Part shown: one piece after another, positions 1 through 7,895 of the stretch
Layout: every line of letters starts with the position of its first letter
Position numbering within the stretch: position 1 is the first letter of the stretch
Source of the DNA: Phycisphaerae bacterium
Lineage (GTDB): Bacteria; Planctomycetota; Phycisphaerae; Phycisphaerales; Phycisphaeraceae
Assembly (NCBI GenBank): GCA_030425705.1
Contig: JAUHZU010000015.1
Span: forward strand, 1-64,000
DNA: 64,000 nucleotides
Direction of reading: 5' to 3'
Notes under the pieces: generated by a model
Database searches by the model: none
The model's input: only the letters and a program-made list of their open reading frames with translations
Told to the model about the DNA's origin: nothing
Position numbers and translations under genes: made by a program

Positions 1-2701
1 CCGCGTACGCGTTGGGGTTGATGATCTGGATGTACTCCCGACCCTGGTCCCCCGCCGGCGCAAAATCAATCGCCCCGATCGACAGCAACGGCAAAAACGC
101 CTGGGCGGAGGGGATCAGGCCGGTGCCGGACGGGCCGTAGATGTTGAACAGCTGGTTCCGACGGGTAGGCAGGGAGATGTTGAGGATCTCGTTGAGGCCG
201 TCGTTGATGTTCCCCCCGCCCCAGAGCGCGTTGTCGGCGATGGCGTCGGCCATGATCTGCGACGCGAGCCCGTTGATCAGGTTCTCGAAGTACCCGGTGG
301 AGACATCGAGGTAGGTGTCCATCAGCGTGCGCAGCCGACGGAGGTACATGTCGCGGGTGACGGGGTTGTCCAGCACCGCGTCGTAGAGGTGATTGAAGGT
401 GTCGCCGCCGACATCCTGCGGGTGGTCGCTGTCGCCGTACAGCGGGTGGTTGTAGTTGGTGAGGTTCATCAGGTCCCCCACGGCGAAAGGCATGTCGAAG
501 TCCCAGGGGATGCGTGTCCACTCCTGGGTCTCGGGGTCGAGATACATGTAGTAGTTTTTGGGCAGGCGGTCGTGGTGGAGCATCACGGCGTGGGCCGCCA
601 TCTCATTGATCAGAGCCGGCAGGTTGATATGGTCAAAGAGGTAGATGTCCCGGTTGGGGTTGCTGGCGTTGATGCCGTTGGTCAGGTCGATCAGCTCGGC
701 GAATGTTCCGTCGTCCGGCTGGGCGATGTTGTAGCCCGTCTCGTTGGGGTTGGGCCGTAGGTTGCCCTGCGAGTTGGAGCCGGCCGCCTTGTAGAGGCTG
801 GCGTCGGGGTCGAGGCCGTTGCGTTCCAGGAAGTCGTCGTCGACCTGCTCGACGATCGAGTAGAGGCCGAAGAACGTGCCGTTCTGCTCGATGTGGACGT
901 GGAACGCGTTGGACGCGATGACGCCGACCTCACGCATAAACTCGAAGGCCGCGACCTCCCGGAGGTACGAGGTGTTGGGCGATCCGCCGACCTCGAAGAA
1001 GTGCGACTGCAGGTTGATCTCGGTGACGCGGGGCATGTCGTCGGCGTACCGGAAGTCCTCGCCCTTGTTGAAGTCGATCTTGAACTTGCGCTTGGTCCAG
1101 TTGGCCGTGGTAAATCCGCGGCGACGGATGTAGACGTTGTCGTAGAATTCGCCGTCGTAGAAGACCGAGGCGCGTGTGCCCGCGTCGGTACGTGCGGCGT
1201 TGGGGTCTTCGACGAAGATCGTAAACACCGGCAGCTGCGTGGTAACCGATGCGTCGGTCACGACGGTGCCGAAGTACTCGGACGACTGGTCGTTGCCGGT
1301 CTGGTCGTCGAAGAACGGCGCGCGGGAGATCTCGCCGCCCAGGTCCTCGGCCGTGACGTACCAGCGGACCATGTCGCCCGCGCCATAGAGCGCACTGCTG
1401 ATGACGCCGGTGTAGATGCCGTCCCCGGCGACCGCGTCCGCGCCCAGGCCGTTGTCGAAGACCTGGGTCGAGAATTCGGTGTCAAAGTTGATCCGGTAGT
1501 GCAGGTCTACCCGCGCGATCCCGTTGCCGGCGTTTTCGACGACCGACGCCTCGATGATCAGGTTCTGGTTCTGGTTTGGCTGGGGCGGGTTCTTGGTCAA
1601 CGACTCGATGATCGGCCCGGTAAACGTGTTGGTCGCGCCGGGCGTCGGGATGACCATGAACGCCTGGACACCCACGTCGACGGTGATCGTCCGCGCGGTC
1701 AGCAGGGGCTCGATGAGCAGGTCCGAGCTCTGTCCGTCGTCGTTCATGACCTGGATCGCCAGCACGTTGTCGCCCGCGACGAGCAGGTCCAGGAACGGCG
1801 TCAGGTCGAAGGGCTCGAACTCCGCGGCTTCGGCATCGGAATGGACCTCCGCGCCGACCGCGAAAGAGTTCCACTGCGGGTTGGCCGGGGCAAAAGCCTC
1901 GGCCACCAGCACGCCATTGAGGTAGGCGACAAAACCGTCGTCGTAGCGCAGCCCCAGCGACAGCGTGTCGAACACGGAAGGGTCGGTGACGTTGAACGTC
2001 TGCCGCAGGTAGACCGATCCCGTGCCGGTGGGTACCGGGGTCTCGATCAGCGAGGCGTAGTCGGCGGGTGAGTTCTCATAGCCGATGCCCGTTGGGCCCT
2101 GCAACCAGCCACTGTCGTTGAAGCCCGGCGTCTGCCAGCCGGCAACGTTGCCGGTCGGGCGGATGTATCGTGCGTTCGCGCCCTCGCTGATCAGCGTGGT
2201 CACGGCATCACTCATTGAGAGCCCGTACGACACGTCTTCCGATTGTGGCGGGAACTCGGGCGCATAGGCGTGCGCAACCGTGACGCCGTCGGGCTCGACC
2301 AAAGCGAGGTACTCGCCGCTGGCACCGATCGCGAAGTTGGTGTGCAGCTCGGTCCCGTCGGCGTCCGCGCGGTCCTTGTTCGACGCGAAGACCACGAGGA
2401 ACTGCCCCGGGTCGATCGACACGGCCGGGAACGCCCACTGATCCAGTTCGTTCGCATCGTCGGTGAGGTACCAGCCCTCGAGGTCGAGGACGGTGTCTCC
2501 GGCGTTGAAGATCTCGAGCCAGTCCGACGAATCACCGTCCTCGTCGTCAAGGACGTTGTCGTTGGAGGCCAGGAACTCGGTGATGAGTGGTACGGCCGTG
2601 AAAAGCAGCCGCGGCTCAAGCGGTTCGAAGGGTTGGAGGCGGGAATCGTGACGGGCCGCGGGCGCAGCACCACCGAACAGCGTGGAAAAACTCGGCAACA
2701 A
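1..2701 (-). CDS. LEPR-XLL surface protein with lamin-tail and CotH-like regions (partial, C-terminus missing)
   Basis: Large secreted surface protein cut by the left window edge. The frame stays open from an in-frame stop at 2732-2734 to base 1, about 900 codons. Its N-terminus carries LEPRLLF, the LEPR-XLL signature that planctomycetes place at the start of big surface proteins. Next comes a lamin-tail domain (about residues 35-145; LITEFLASNDN, DWLEIFNAGD, LEGWYLTDD), then a beta-sandwich stretch (LRYDDGFVAYLNG) and a CotH-like region (YDNVYIRRRGF, IPWDFDMPFAVGDL). CotH of spore formers is a protein kinase; its role in planctomycetes is unknown. No ATG precedes the motif, so I chose TTG at 2701 behind GAGGGAGA; this start is uncertain. 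It is the last visible gene of the minus-strand surface locus. Confidence 0.75.
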   Translation of the reverse strand, partial: MLPSFSTLFGGAAPAARHDSRLQPFEPLEPRLLFTAVPLITEFLASNDNVLDDEDGDSSDWLEIFNAGDTVLDLEGWYLTDDANELDQWAFPAVSIDPGQFLVVFASNKDRADADGTELHTNFAIGASGEYLALVEPDGVTVAHAYAPEFPPQSEDVSYGLSMSDAVTTLISEGANARYIRPTGNVAGWQTPGFNDSGWLQGPTGIGYENSPADYASLIETPVPTGTGSVYLRQTFNVTDPSVFDTLSLGLRYDDGFVAYLNGVLVAEAFAPANPQWNSFAVGAEVHSDAEAAEFEPFDLTPFLDLLVAGDNVLAIQVMNDDGQSSDLLIEPLLTARTITVDVGVQAFMVIPTPGATNTFTGPIIESLTKNPPQPNQNQNLIIEASVVENAGNGIARVDLHYRINFDTEFSTQVFDNGLGADAVAGDGIYTGVISSALYGAGDMVRWYVTAEDLGGEISRAPFFDDQTGNDQSSEYFGTVVTDASVTTQLPVFTIFVEDPNAARTDAGTRASVFYDGEFYDNVYIRRRGFTTANWTKRKFKIDFNKGEDFRYADDMPRVTEINLQSHFFEVGGSPNTSYLREVAAFEFMREVGVIASNAFHVHIEQNGTFFGLYSIVEQVDDDFLERNGLDPDASLYKAAGSNSQGNLRPNPNETGYNIAQPDDGTFAELIDLTNGINASNPNRDIYLFDHINLPALINEMAAHAVMLHHDRLPKNYYMYLDPETQEWTRIPWDFDMPFAVGDLMNLTNYNHPLYGDSDHPQDVGGDTFNHLYDAVLDNPVTRDMYLRRLRTLMDTYLDVSTGYFENLINGLASQIMADAIADNALWGGGNINDGLNEILNISLPTRRNQLFNIYGPSGTGLIPSAQAFLPLLSIGAIDFAPAGDQGREYIQIINPNAYA

Positions 2702-2772
2702 AAGAGGTTCTCCCTCGTGCCCTTCACTCCTTCAAAGTATCAGAGCCGCGTGGGTGTGATTGAGAAGTCTAG

Positions 2773-2882
2773 CCCACGCTCGGGGCCATGGCAAGGGATT
2801 TCGCCAGCGAAGCCGCCTACGGACCCCGGAGGGATAGCCGAATCACTGTGTCACGGTTGCCTCGGGCATCCAGGTTGCCCGG
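2773..2882 (-). promoter_or_regulatory. Candidate structured leader RNA upstream of the LEPR-XLL gene
   Basis: The only sizeable spacer in the surface locus (2702-2887) holds a self-complementary block. GGCAA at 2790-2794 can pair with TTGCC at 2857-2861. Internal short stems are formed by TTCGC/GCGAA near 2800-2811 and by CCCC/GGGG-type arms near 2824-2833. It lies in the 5' region of the surface protein gene. The pattern loosely recalls bacterial riboswitches of the c-di-GMP-I type, but conserved positions differ and I cannot decide the strand by eye. No clear terminator or ribosome site is embedded in it. Treat this as a candidate only. Confidence 0.25.
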
Positions 2883-2887
2883 TTTAG

Positions 2888-4363
2888 CTACTCGCCCAGG
2901 TCGTTGTTGCGCACTTCAGACAGCTTGTCGGCCAGGCGCTGACGGAAGGTGGCGACGACCTCGGCATAGGCCGGGTCTTCGGCGAGGTTGGTGAGCTGGC
3001 GCGGATCGTTGACCATGTCGTAAAGCTCGATGCCCTTGCTGGCGTCCTCGGCGTACTGGATGTAGGCCCACTCGGCGTCGCGGAGCAGGAAGCCGTGGGT
3101 GCCTCGCCAGACATGTACGCAGAACGCGGCATCGCGGACACTCGCCGACGGATCGTCGAGCATGGGCAGCAGGCTGTGCCCCTGTAGACGCTCGGGCACA
3201 TTCAGGCCGCACGCCTCGGCGAGGGTCGGGTACAGGTCCAGCAGTTCCGTGAAGCTCTCGCACACGGCCGGGGCCTTGCCGGGGTGGCGGATAATCAGCG
3301 GGACGCGTGCGGACTCCTCGTGCAGGCTGACCTTAGCCCAGAAGTCGTGCTCACCGAGATGGAAGCCGTGGTCGCTGGTAAAAATGACGATGGTATTGTC
3401 GGCCAGGCCATTGTCTTCCAAGGCGTCAAGCACCTGCCCCACCAACGCGTCGACGAAGGCGACCGAGGCGTAGTAGGCGCCGATCGACTTGCGCCGCTGA
3501 TCCAGGTCCATCTGCATGTTCAGCGACGTGCAGTAGTTGATTCCGGCCGCGGGGATGTCGTCCCAGTCATCGGGCACGACGGCCCAGTCCTGTGTCCCGC
3601 CGGGCAGGACCATCTCGTCAAACGGGTAGGCCTCGTAATACTTGGCGGGCGCGACGAACGGGACGTGCGGGCGGACAAACCCGACGCCGAGGAAGAACGG
3701 ACGGCCGTCTCCGGCGTATGTTTCGAGCAGTTCGCAGGCCTTGGCGGCGGTTCGGCCGTCCGAGTGCACCAGGTCGTCGCCCTCAGCGATGACGTAGGCA
3801 AAGTTGTTGCCGCCCGGCTGCGGCCGGTCGCGGTTGGGGTTGTTCTGCAGGAGTTCGCCCTCGCCGGGCGCACGCCACTCGGGGCCCTGGCTGTTGAACC
3901 GCTCGGTCCAGGAGCGCGGGTCATCCGCGCCGTCGCCTCCCTGCTCGATCCCGCCGGGCACGCCCATGTGGAAGATCTTGCTGACGCGCGCGGTGTGATA
4001 ACCGTGGTTGCGGAAGTGCTCGGCCCAGGTCGCGCGGTCGCCGATCGCTTCGCGCCCTGAGGTATAGCCGAAGACACGGGTCGCGTGCGGGTAGTAGCCG
4101 TTCATCAGCGACGCCCGGGAGGGGCCGCACACCGGGTACTGGCAGTAGGTGCGGGTGAACAGCGTGCCCTGCTCGGCGAGCGCGTCGATGCGGGGCGTGT
4201 GCGAGACCGTGTTGCCGTAGCACGACAACGCCTCGGCCGTGAGGTCGTCGGAGATGATAAACAGGACGTTGAGCGGCCGGCCATCCGTATCGGCTTGGCC
4301 CAGCGCCGGGCCAGGCATCGCGGCGGCAAGAACGAACAGGCAGGCGATCAGGCGGTTTCGCAT
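2888..4363 (-). CDS. Secreted sulfatase, iduronate-2-sulfatase-like
   Basis: Type I sulfatase of 491 aa, predicted to hydrolyse sulfate esters on glycans outside the cytoplasm. The first ~22 residues form a Sec signal peptide (MRNRLIACLFVLAAAMPGPALG). Metal-binding DD is in FIISDD (residues 39-40). The formylglycine motif is C79-G-P-S-R in PVCGPSRASLMNG, the canonical C-x-P-S-R form, so this enzyme needs a formylglycine-generating enzyme encoded elsewhere. DHGFHLGEHDFWAK, with the later metal and substrate residues, is typical of the iduronate-2-sulfatase/choline-sulfatase branch. It lies 57 bp downstream of the other sulfatase gene on the same strand, so the two probably act on one sulfated polysaccharide. 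The exact substrate cannot be read from sequence. Confidence 0.93.
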   Translation of the reverse strand: MRNRLIACLFVLAAAMPGPALGQADTDGRPLNVLFIISDDLTAEALSCYGNTVSHTPRIDALAEQGTLFTRTYCQYPVCGPSRASLMNGYYPHATRVFGYTSGREAIGDRATWAEHFRNHGYHTARVSKIFHMGVPGGIEQGGDGADDPRSWTERFNSQGPEWRAPGEGELLQNNPNRDRPQPGGNNFAYVIAEGDDLVHSDGRTAAKACELLETYAGDGRPFFLGVGFVRPHVPFVAPAKYYEAYPFDEMVLPGGTQDWAVVPDDWDDIPAAGINYCTSLNMQMDLDQRRKSIGAYYASVAFVDALVGQVLDALEDNGLADNTIVIFTSDHGFHLGEHDFWAKVSLHEESARVPLIIRHPGKAPAVCESFTELLDLYPTLAEACGLNVPERLQGHSLLPMLDDPSASVRDAAFCVHVWRGTHGFLLRDAEWAYIQYAEDASKGIELYDMVNDPRQLTNLAEDPAYAEVVATFRQRLADKLSEVRNNDLGE

Positions 4364-4420
4364 AGGAAGTCTGCGTTGGGGTGAGGCCGGATGATAAGCG
4401 ATGGCGTTGACTGCACGGCG

Positions 4421-6115
4421 CTACTGCCCCGCATCGGTGCCGATCGGGCGGACCTGGTTGCTGGGTGGTGTGTTGGTTGCGTTGTCACCCAGGTCCTCGC
4501 GGAACACGTCTGCCGCGGCCGTGAGCTGCTGGACCACGGCCGGGAACTGTCCGGCCAGGTTGGTCGTCTCGCCCGGGTCGTTCTCCATGTCGAACAGCGC
4601 CAGCGGCGTGCTGACCCATCGGTACGACCCGGCTGCGCCGTTGTTGCCCACGTTGTCCACGGTCTGGTACTGGTGTGGGAACACCAGCTTCCATTTCCCC
4701 ATCCGCACGGCGTGCAGCGACCGCTCGTAGTAGGCGTACAGCGCGATCGGCCGCTCGTCGTCGTAGTCGCTGGCCAGGGTGTCCCGCAGCAGCAGAGGCG
4801 ACAGGTCCACCGCGTCGACCGTGCGGTCGGTCGGGACCGTCGCCCCGGCCCAGGCCGCGAACGTTGCGTAGAAGTCCATCACGGTGCAAGGCACATCGCA
4901 GGGCATGCCCGGGACCTGCCCGGGCCAATACACGATGCACGGGGTCCGCACCCCGCCGTCGAAGACGGTCCGCTTGCCCTCGCGCAGCGGGCCGGGCGAG
5001 CCCGCGTGGTTGCCGTAGTTAAGCCAGGGCCCGTTGTCGGACGCGAAGACCACGACGGTGTCGCCTTCGATCCCGCGGTCCTCCAGGGACTGGAGGATCT
5101 CGCCGATCCCCGCGTCGATCTCCGCCATCACGTCGCCGTACAGCCCGCGGTCGGAGACGCCGTCGAAGGGGGACGTCACCGCGAGCGCGACGTGCGGCAT
5201 GCAGTACGCGACAAAGAGGAAGAACGGGTCCTTGCGGTCGGTGTCGATAAAGTCGACGGCCTCATCGGTGAACCGGGAGGTGTACAGCCGGACCTCGCCG
5301 TTTGGGCCAGTGTCGTTCCAAAGGATGGTATCTACGACCTGCACGGGTTGGCCGGGCAGCTTCTCGTAAAGCGGGACCTGGTTGTTGAAGCCCGGCACGG
5401 TCTTGTAGTCGTGGGACACCGGGATGCCGTAGAACCGGTCGAATCCCTGGTTGTAAGGCATCAGGGAGTCGGGGTGGCCCAGGTGCCACTTGCCGACCAT
5501 CGCCGTGTCGTAGCCGACGTCCTGGAGAAGCTCGGCGATCGTGACCTCGTCGGGGTTCAGCCCGTTGTTCGAGCTGGGCGAGAAGACCGTGTGGATGCTG
5601 ACGCGGGAGTGGTAGCTGCCGGTGAGCAGGGCCGCGCGGGAGGTCGAGCAGGCCGACGACGAGTTGTAGCAGTGGGCCAACGCGACGCCTTCGTCGGCCA
5701 TGCGGTCGAGGTTGGGGGTCGGGATGTCGTCGGCCCCGAACGCGCCGACGTCGCCGTAGCCCATGTCGTCGACATAGATCATGACGATGTTGGGTTGCGC
5801 GACCCGCTCGGGCGCGGGGCCGGTCCAGTATTGGAGGACCAGGTCGATGTCGACAATGTCGATATCGCCGTCGCCGTCGATATCACCGGGCAGTGCCTGG
5901 CGTCGGCGGTCCACGTTGCCCCGACGGCCCACCGGCGGCTGCTGGCCGGTCCCAAAGCCGTCGATGACGGTCCAGAGGTCGTCCGCATCGACGTCGCCGT
6001 CGCGATCGGTGTCGCCGGTGAGGGGCGCGGGTGCCGCGTCAGCGATGGGCGCCCAGCCCAGGCAGGCGGTCATCAGCGTGGCGCAGAGCGCGGGGAACAG
6101 CAACCGCGGGTGCAT
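4421..6115 (-). CDS. Secreted arylsulfatase with N-terminal dockerin-type repeats and a C-S-T-S-R active-site motif
   Basis: Sulfatase of 564 aa with a signal peptide (~1-28). Two calcium-binding dockerin-type repeats follow, at residues 34-50 (GDTDRDGDVDADDL) and 77-93 (GDIDGDGDIDIVDIDLV). The catalytic domain starts near residue 106 (PNIVMIYVDDMGYGD) and includes FASDNGPW. The formylglycine site reads C156-S-T-S-R, with Thr where the family rule (C/S-x-P/A-x-R) expects Pro or Ala. All other sulfatase landmarks are present. Dockerin repeats are usually C-terminal; here they precede the catalytic domain and may anchor it to surface or extracellular scaffolds. An AGGA sequence lies 9 nt before the ATG. 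Same-strand neighbours are the prepilin-like gene upstream and the second sulfatase downstream. Confidence 0.93.
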   Translation of the reverse strand: MHPRLLFPALCATLMTACLGWAPIADAAPAPLTGDTDRDGDVDADDLWTVIDGFGTGQQPPVGRRGNVDRRRQALPGDIDGDGDIDIVDIDLVLQYWTGPAPERVAQPNIVMIYVDDMGYGDVGAFGADDIPTPNLDRMADEGVALAHCYNSSSACSTSRAALLTGSYHSRVSIHTVFSPSSNNGLNPDEVTIAELLQDVGYDTAMVGKWHLGHPDSLMPYNQGFDRFYGIPVSHDYKTVPGFNNQVPLYEKLPGQPVQVVDTILWNDTGPNGEVRLYTSRFTDEAVDFIDTDRKDPFFLFVAYCMPHVALAVTSPFDGVSDRGLYGDVMAEIDAGIGEILQSLEDRGIEGDTVVVFASDNGPWLNYGNHAGSPGPLREGKRTVFDGGVRTPCIVYWPGQVPGMPCDVPCTVMDFYATFAAWAGATVPTDRTVDAVDLSPLLLRDTLASDYDDERPIALYAYYERSLHAVRMGKWKLVFPHQYQTVDNVGNNGAAGSYRWVSTPLALFDMENDPGETTNLAGQFPAVVQQLTAAADVFREDLGDNATNTPPSNQVRPIGTDAGQ

Positions 6116-6169
6116 ATCGAATCCTCCGGTCTATCATCGGGAGTGCTCGGCCGGTCCAGACGCCGACAC

Positions 6170-6973
6170 TTACGGGCTGACCAGCGAGACGTCCCACTGC
6201 TTGTGCCAGACGTTGTCGGTCAGCAGGTCGCCGATCTCGGTGACCGAGCCGGACCCATCCATGTACGCCTGGTTGATCTTCTTGTTGTGCCGGTCCAGCG
6301 CGACATGCGAGATCGCGTTGTTGTAGGCGTTGCGTACGGGGTTCTCGATCTGCCAGTCCGACGGGATGACGTTGTTCTCCTGCACCCAGCCGTTGGCGGA
6401 CCAGATGCCGTCGGAGAAGACCGGCACGTCGGAGGTCGGTACAGCGTCGTCGATGCTCGAGATCGCCTTGGGGACCTGTGACGGGTTGCCATTGATATAA
6501 GAGCTGTTCGGGCCTTCGAGCCAGTTGTTGTAGCTGTAGGTGCCGCGATACCAGAGCTGGTCGTTAAAGCCGCCGAGGTTTGCGTATGCCTCGTTCATGG
6601 CTACCTGGCCGAGGACCCAAGGGCGGTTGTAGCTGCCGGTCTCCGCCGACCCGGTGTTGTCGGTCTTAACCGGCGTCCCCGTGACGCGGGGGCAGAGCAT
6701 CATGTCGATCTCGTCGTTGAGGAACTCGTTGACGAGGGTCATGGACCAGTTGACACCGACGGTGCCCTGGCTGGCGGAGAAGGCCTGGCCCTTGTTCTCG
6801 GCGGCCTGAATATGCCAGCCGGTGGCCATGTTCTTCTGCTGGCTCATGCACTGCATATCGCGTGCCGACCGCCGGGCCGCGCCCAGCGCGGGCAGCAGGA
6901 TGGCGATGAGCAGGGCGATGATAGAGATCACGACGAGCAGCTCGATCAGTGTGAAGGCGTGGCGGTTCTTCAT
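6170..6973 (-). CDS. Prepilin-like protein with H-X9-DG C-terminal motif (DUF1559-like)
   Basis: Protein of 267 aa beginning with a class III (type IV pilin/pseudopilin) signal, [20 protein letters not shown], in which Ala rather than Gly precedes the cleavage site, followed by a ~20-residue hydrophobic helix. The C-terminus holds the H-X9-DG motif ([12 protein letters not shown]) that defines a large planctomycete/verrucomicrobial family of pseudopilin-like surface proteins. Processing by a PilD-type prepilin peptidase and membrane or surface display are expected from the family. I chose the ATG at 6973 because GAGGT lies about 9 nt upstream; a longer in-frame extension lacks pilin character. 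Its specific role is unknown. It sits between the PEP-CTERM gene and the dockerin-sulfatase. Confidence 0.88.
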   Translation of the reverse strand: MKNRHAFTLIELLVVISIIALLIAILLPALGAARRSARDMQCMSQQKNMATGWHIQAAENKGQAFSASQGTVGVNWSMTLVNEFLNDEIDMMLCPRVTGTPVKTDNTGSAETGSYNRPWVLGQVAMNEAYANLGGFNDQLWYRGTYSYNNWLEGPNSSYINGNPSQVPKAISSIDDAVPTSDVPVFSDGIWSANGWVQENNVIPSDWQIENPVRNAYNNAISHVALDRHNKKINQAYMDGSGSVTEIGDLLTDNVWHKQWDVSLVSP

Positions 6974-7057
6974 CGGACGTACCTCGGTAGGTGGTGACGT
7001 GGGGAGGGGAAACGCCACGCACGGCGGCAGCCGTACGAAGCGTGAAGGAGGAGAAAC

Positions 7058-7882
7058 TTACGCGCGTCGGCGGCGGAGCATCGCCAGGCCACCCAGGCCC
7101 AGCAGCGCCAGCGAGCCGGGCTCGGGGATGTCGGTCGGGGCGAGTTGGCCGGAGAACAGGCCGTCGATCTCGGCAGCGGTGAGGTTGCCGGTGTAGATCG
7201 CGACGTCGTCGAGCGAGCCGTTGAGGCCGCGAGCTGTCGCGGTTCCGCCTACGTTGAACGCGCCCAGGTACTGGTCGGTATCCCAGCCGCCGACGGCGTC
7301 ACCGAATCCGCCGGTGGAGGCATCGATGGCCGAGCCATCGACGTGGAGGGTGATACCGGTCACAGGGTCGTAGTTAGCGACGACGAAGTGCCATTGGCCG
7401 TCTTCGGCGACTGCGGTAGTCGCAGCGCCGCCCCCTCCAGACCCATCCATGCGGAACGCGAGCATGCCGTTGTTACCGATGTAGAGCGCCTGCGGGCCGT
7501 CGTTCGTTGTCACGCTGGCTGAGTTCGGGTCGCTGCTGAAGTCAAACATGCCGCGGGGATCGGTGGCGCTGTCGTCGCTGATGTTGAACCACCAGCTGAA
7601 CGCGAACGCTCCGGTGATGTTGACGCCGGTCGTATCGACATAACCATCGGAGTTGAACGTCCCACCGCCTGTAATCGTGGCGGGGAACACTGCTGCGGTA
7701 TTGCCGTCATGGCCGGTCCCGGTCGAAACATCAACGCCGGCAGTGCCGCCGCCGCTACCGACTGAATCCGAGAACCCACCCTCGAAGTTCCAGTAGTGGA
7801 CGAGGTTGGCGGCGTGGGCCCCGCCGGCGAAGGCGGCGGCTGCGGCGGCGAGGGCGAGGTGGCGAGTCAGGGGAGCAGTCAT
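7058..7882 (-). CDS. LamG-domain PEP-CTERM surface protein
   Basis: Secreted protein of 274 aa with a signal peptide (residues ~1-22, ending AGGAHAA). A concanavalin/LamG-like beta-sandwich follows (LVHYWNFEGGFSDSVG, FAFSWWFNISDD, WHFVVANYDPVTGITLHVDG, LDDVAIYTGNLTAAEIDGLF). It ends in a PEP-CTERM sorting signal: PEPGSLALLGLGGLAML followed by an Arg cluster. The family is thought to be processed by exosortase and displayed on or exported through the envelope. LamG folds often bind glycans or form wall-associated layers. The start ATG is set by AGGAG 9 nt upstream. It begins 13 nt after the FecR gene ends, so it is probably in the same operon and a likely target of that sigma/FecR pair. Confidence 0.92.
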   Translation of the reverse strand: MTAPLTRHLALAAAAAAFAGGAHAANLVHYWNFEGGFSDSVGSGGGTAGVDVSTGTGHDGNTAAVFPATITGGGTFNSDGYVDTTGVNITGAFAFSWWFNISDDSATDPRGMFDFSSDPNSASVTTNDGPQALYIGNNGMLAFRMDGSGGGGAATTAVAEDGQWHFVVANYDPVTGITLHVDGSAIDASTGGFGDAVGGWDTDQYLGAFNVGGTATARGLNGSLDDVAIYTGNLTAAEIDGLFSGQLAPTDIPEPGSLALLGLGGLAMLRRRRA

Positions 7883-7895
7883 CTGTTTTCTCCTT

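Noticed and set aside
893-2071. Long plus-strand ORF opposite the LEPR-XLL gene
   Set aside because: It is antisense to a frame with clear lamin-tail and CotH motifs. Its own translation is low-complexity Val/Asp/Arg-rich, typical of GC-rich shadow frames.
2773-2882. Firm call of a c-di-GMP-I riboswitch
   Set aside because: Only loose similarity by eye, several conserved positions differ, and strand choice is ambiguous. Kept as a low-confidence candidate.
4391-6481. 696-codon plus-strand ORF opposite the dockerin-sulfatase
   Set aside because: Antisense to an unmistakable sulfatase. The translation has no domain and a shadow-type composition.
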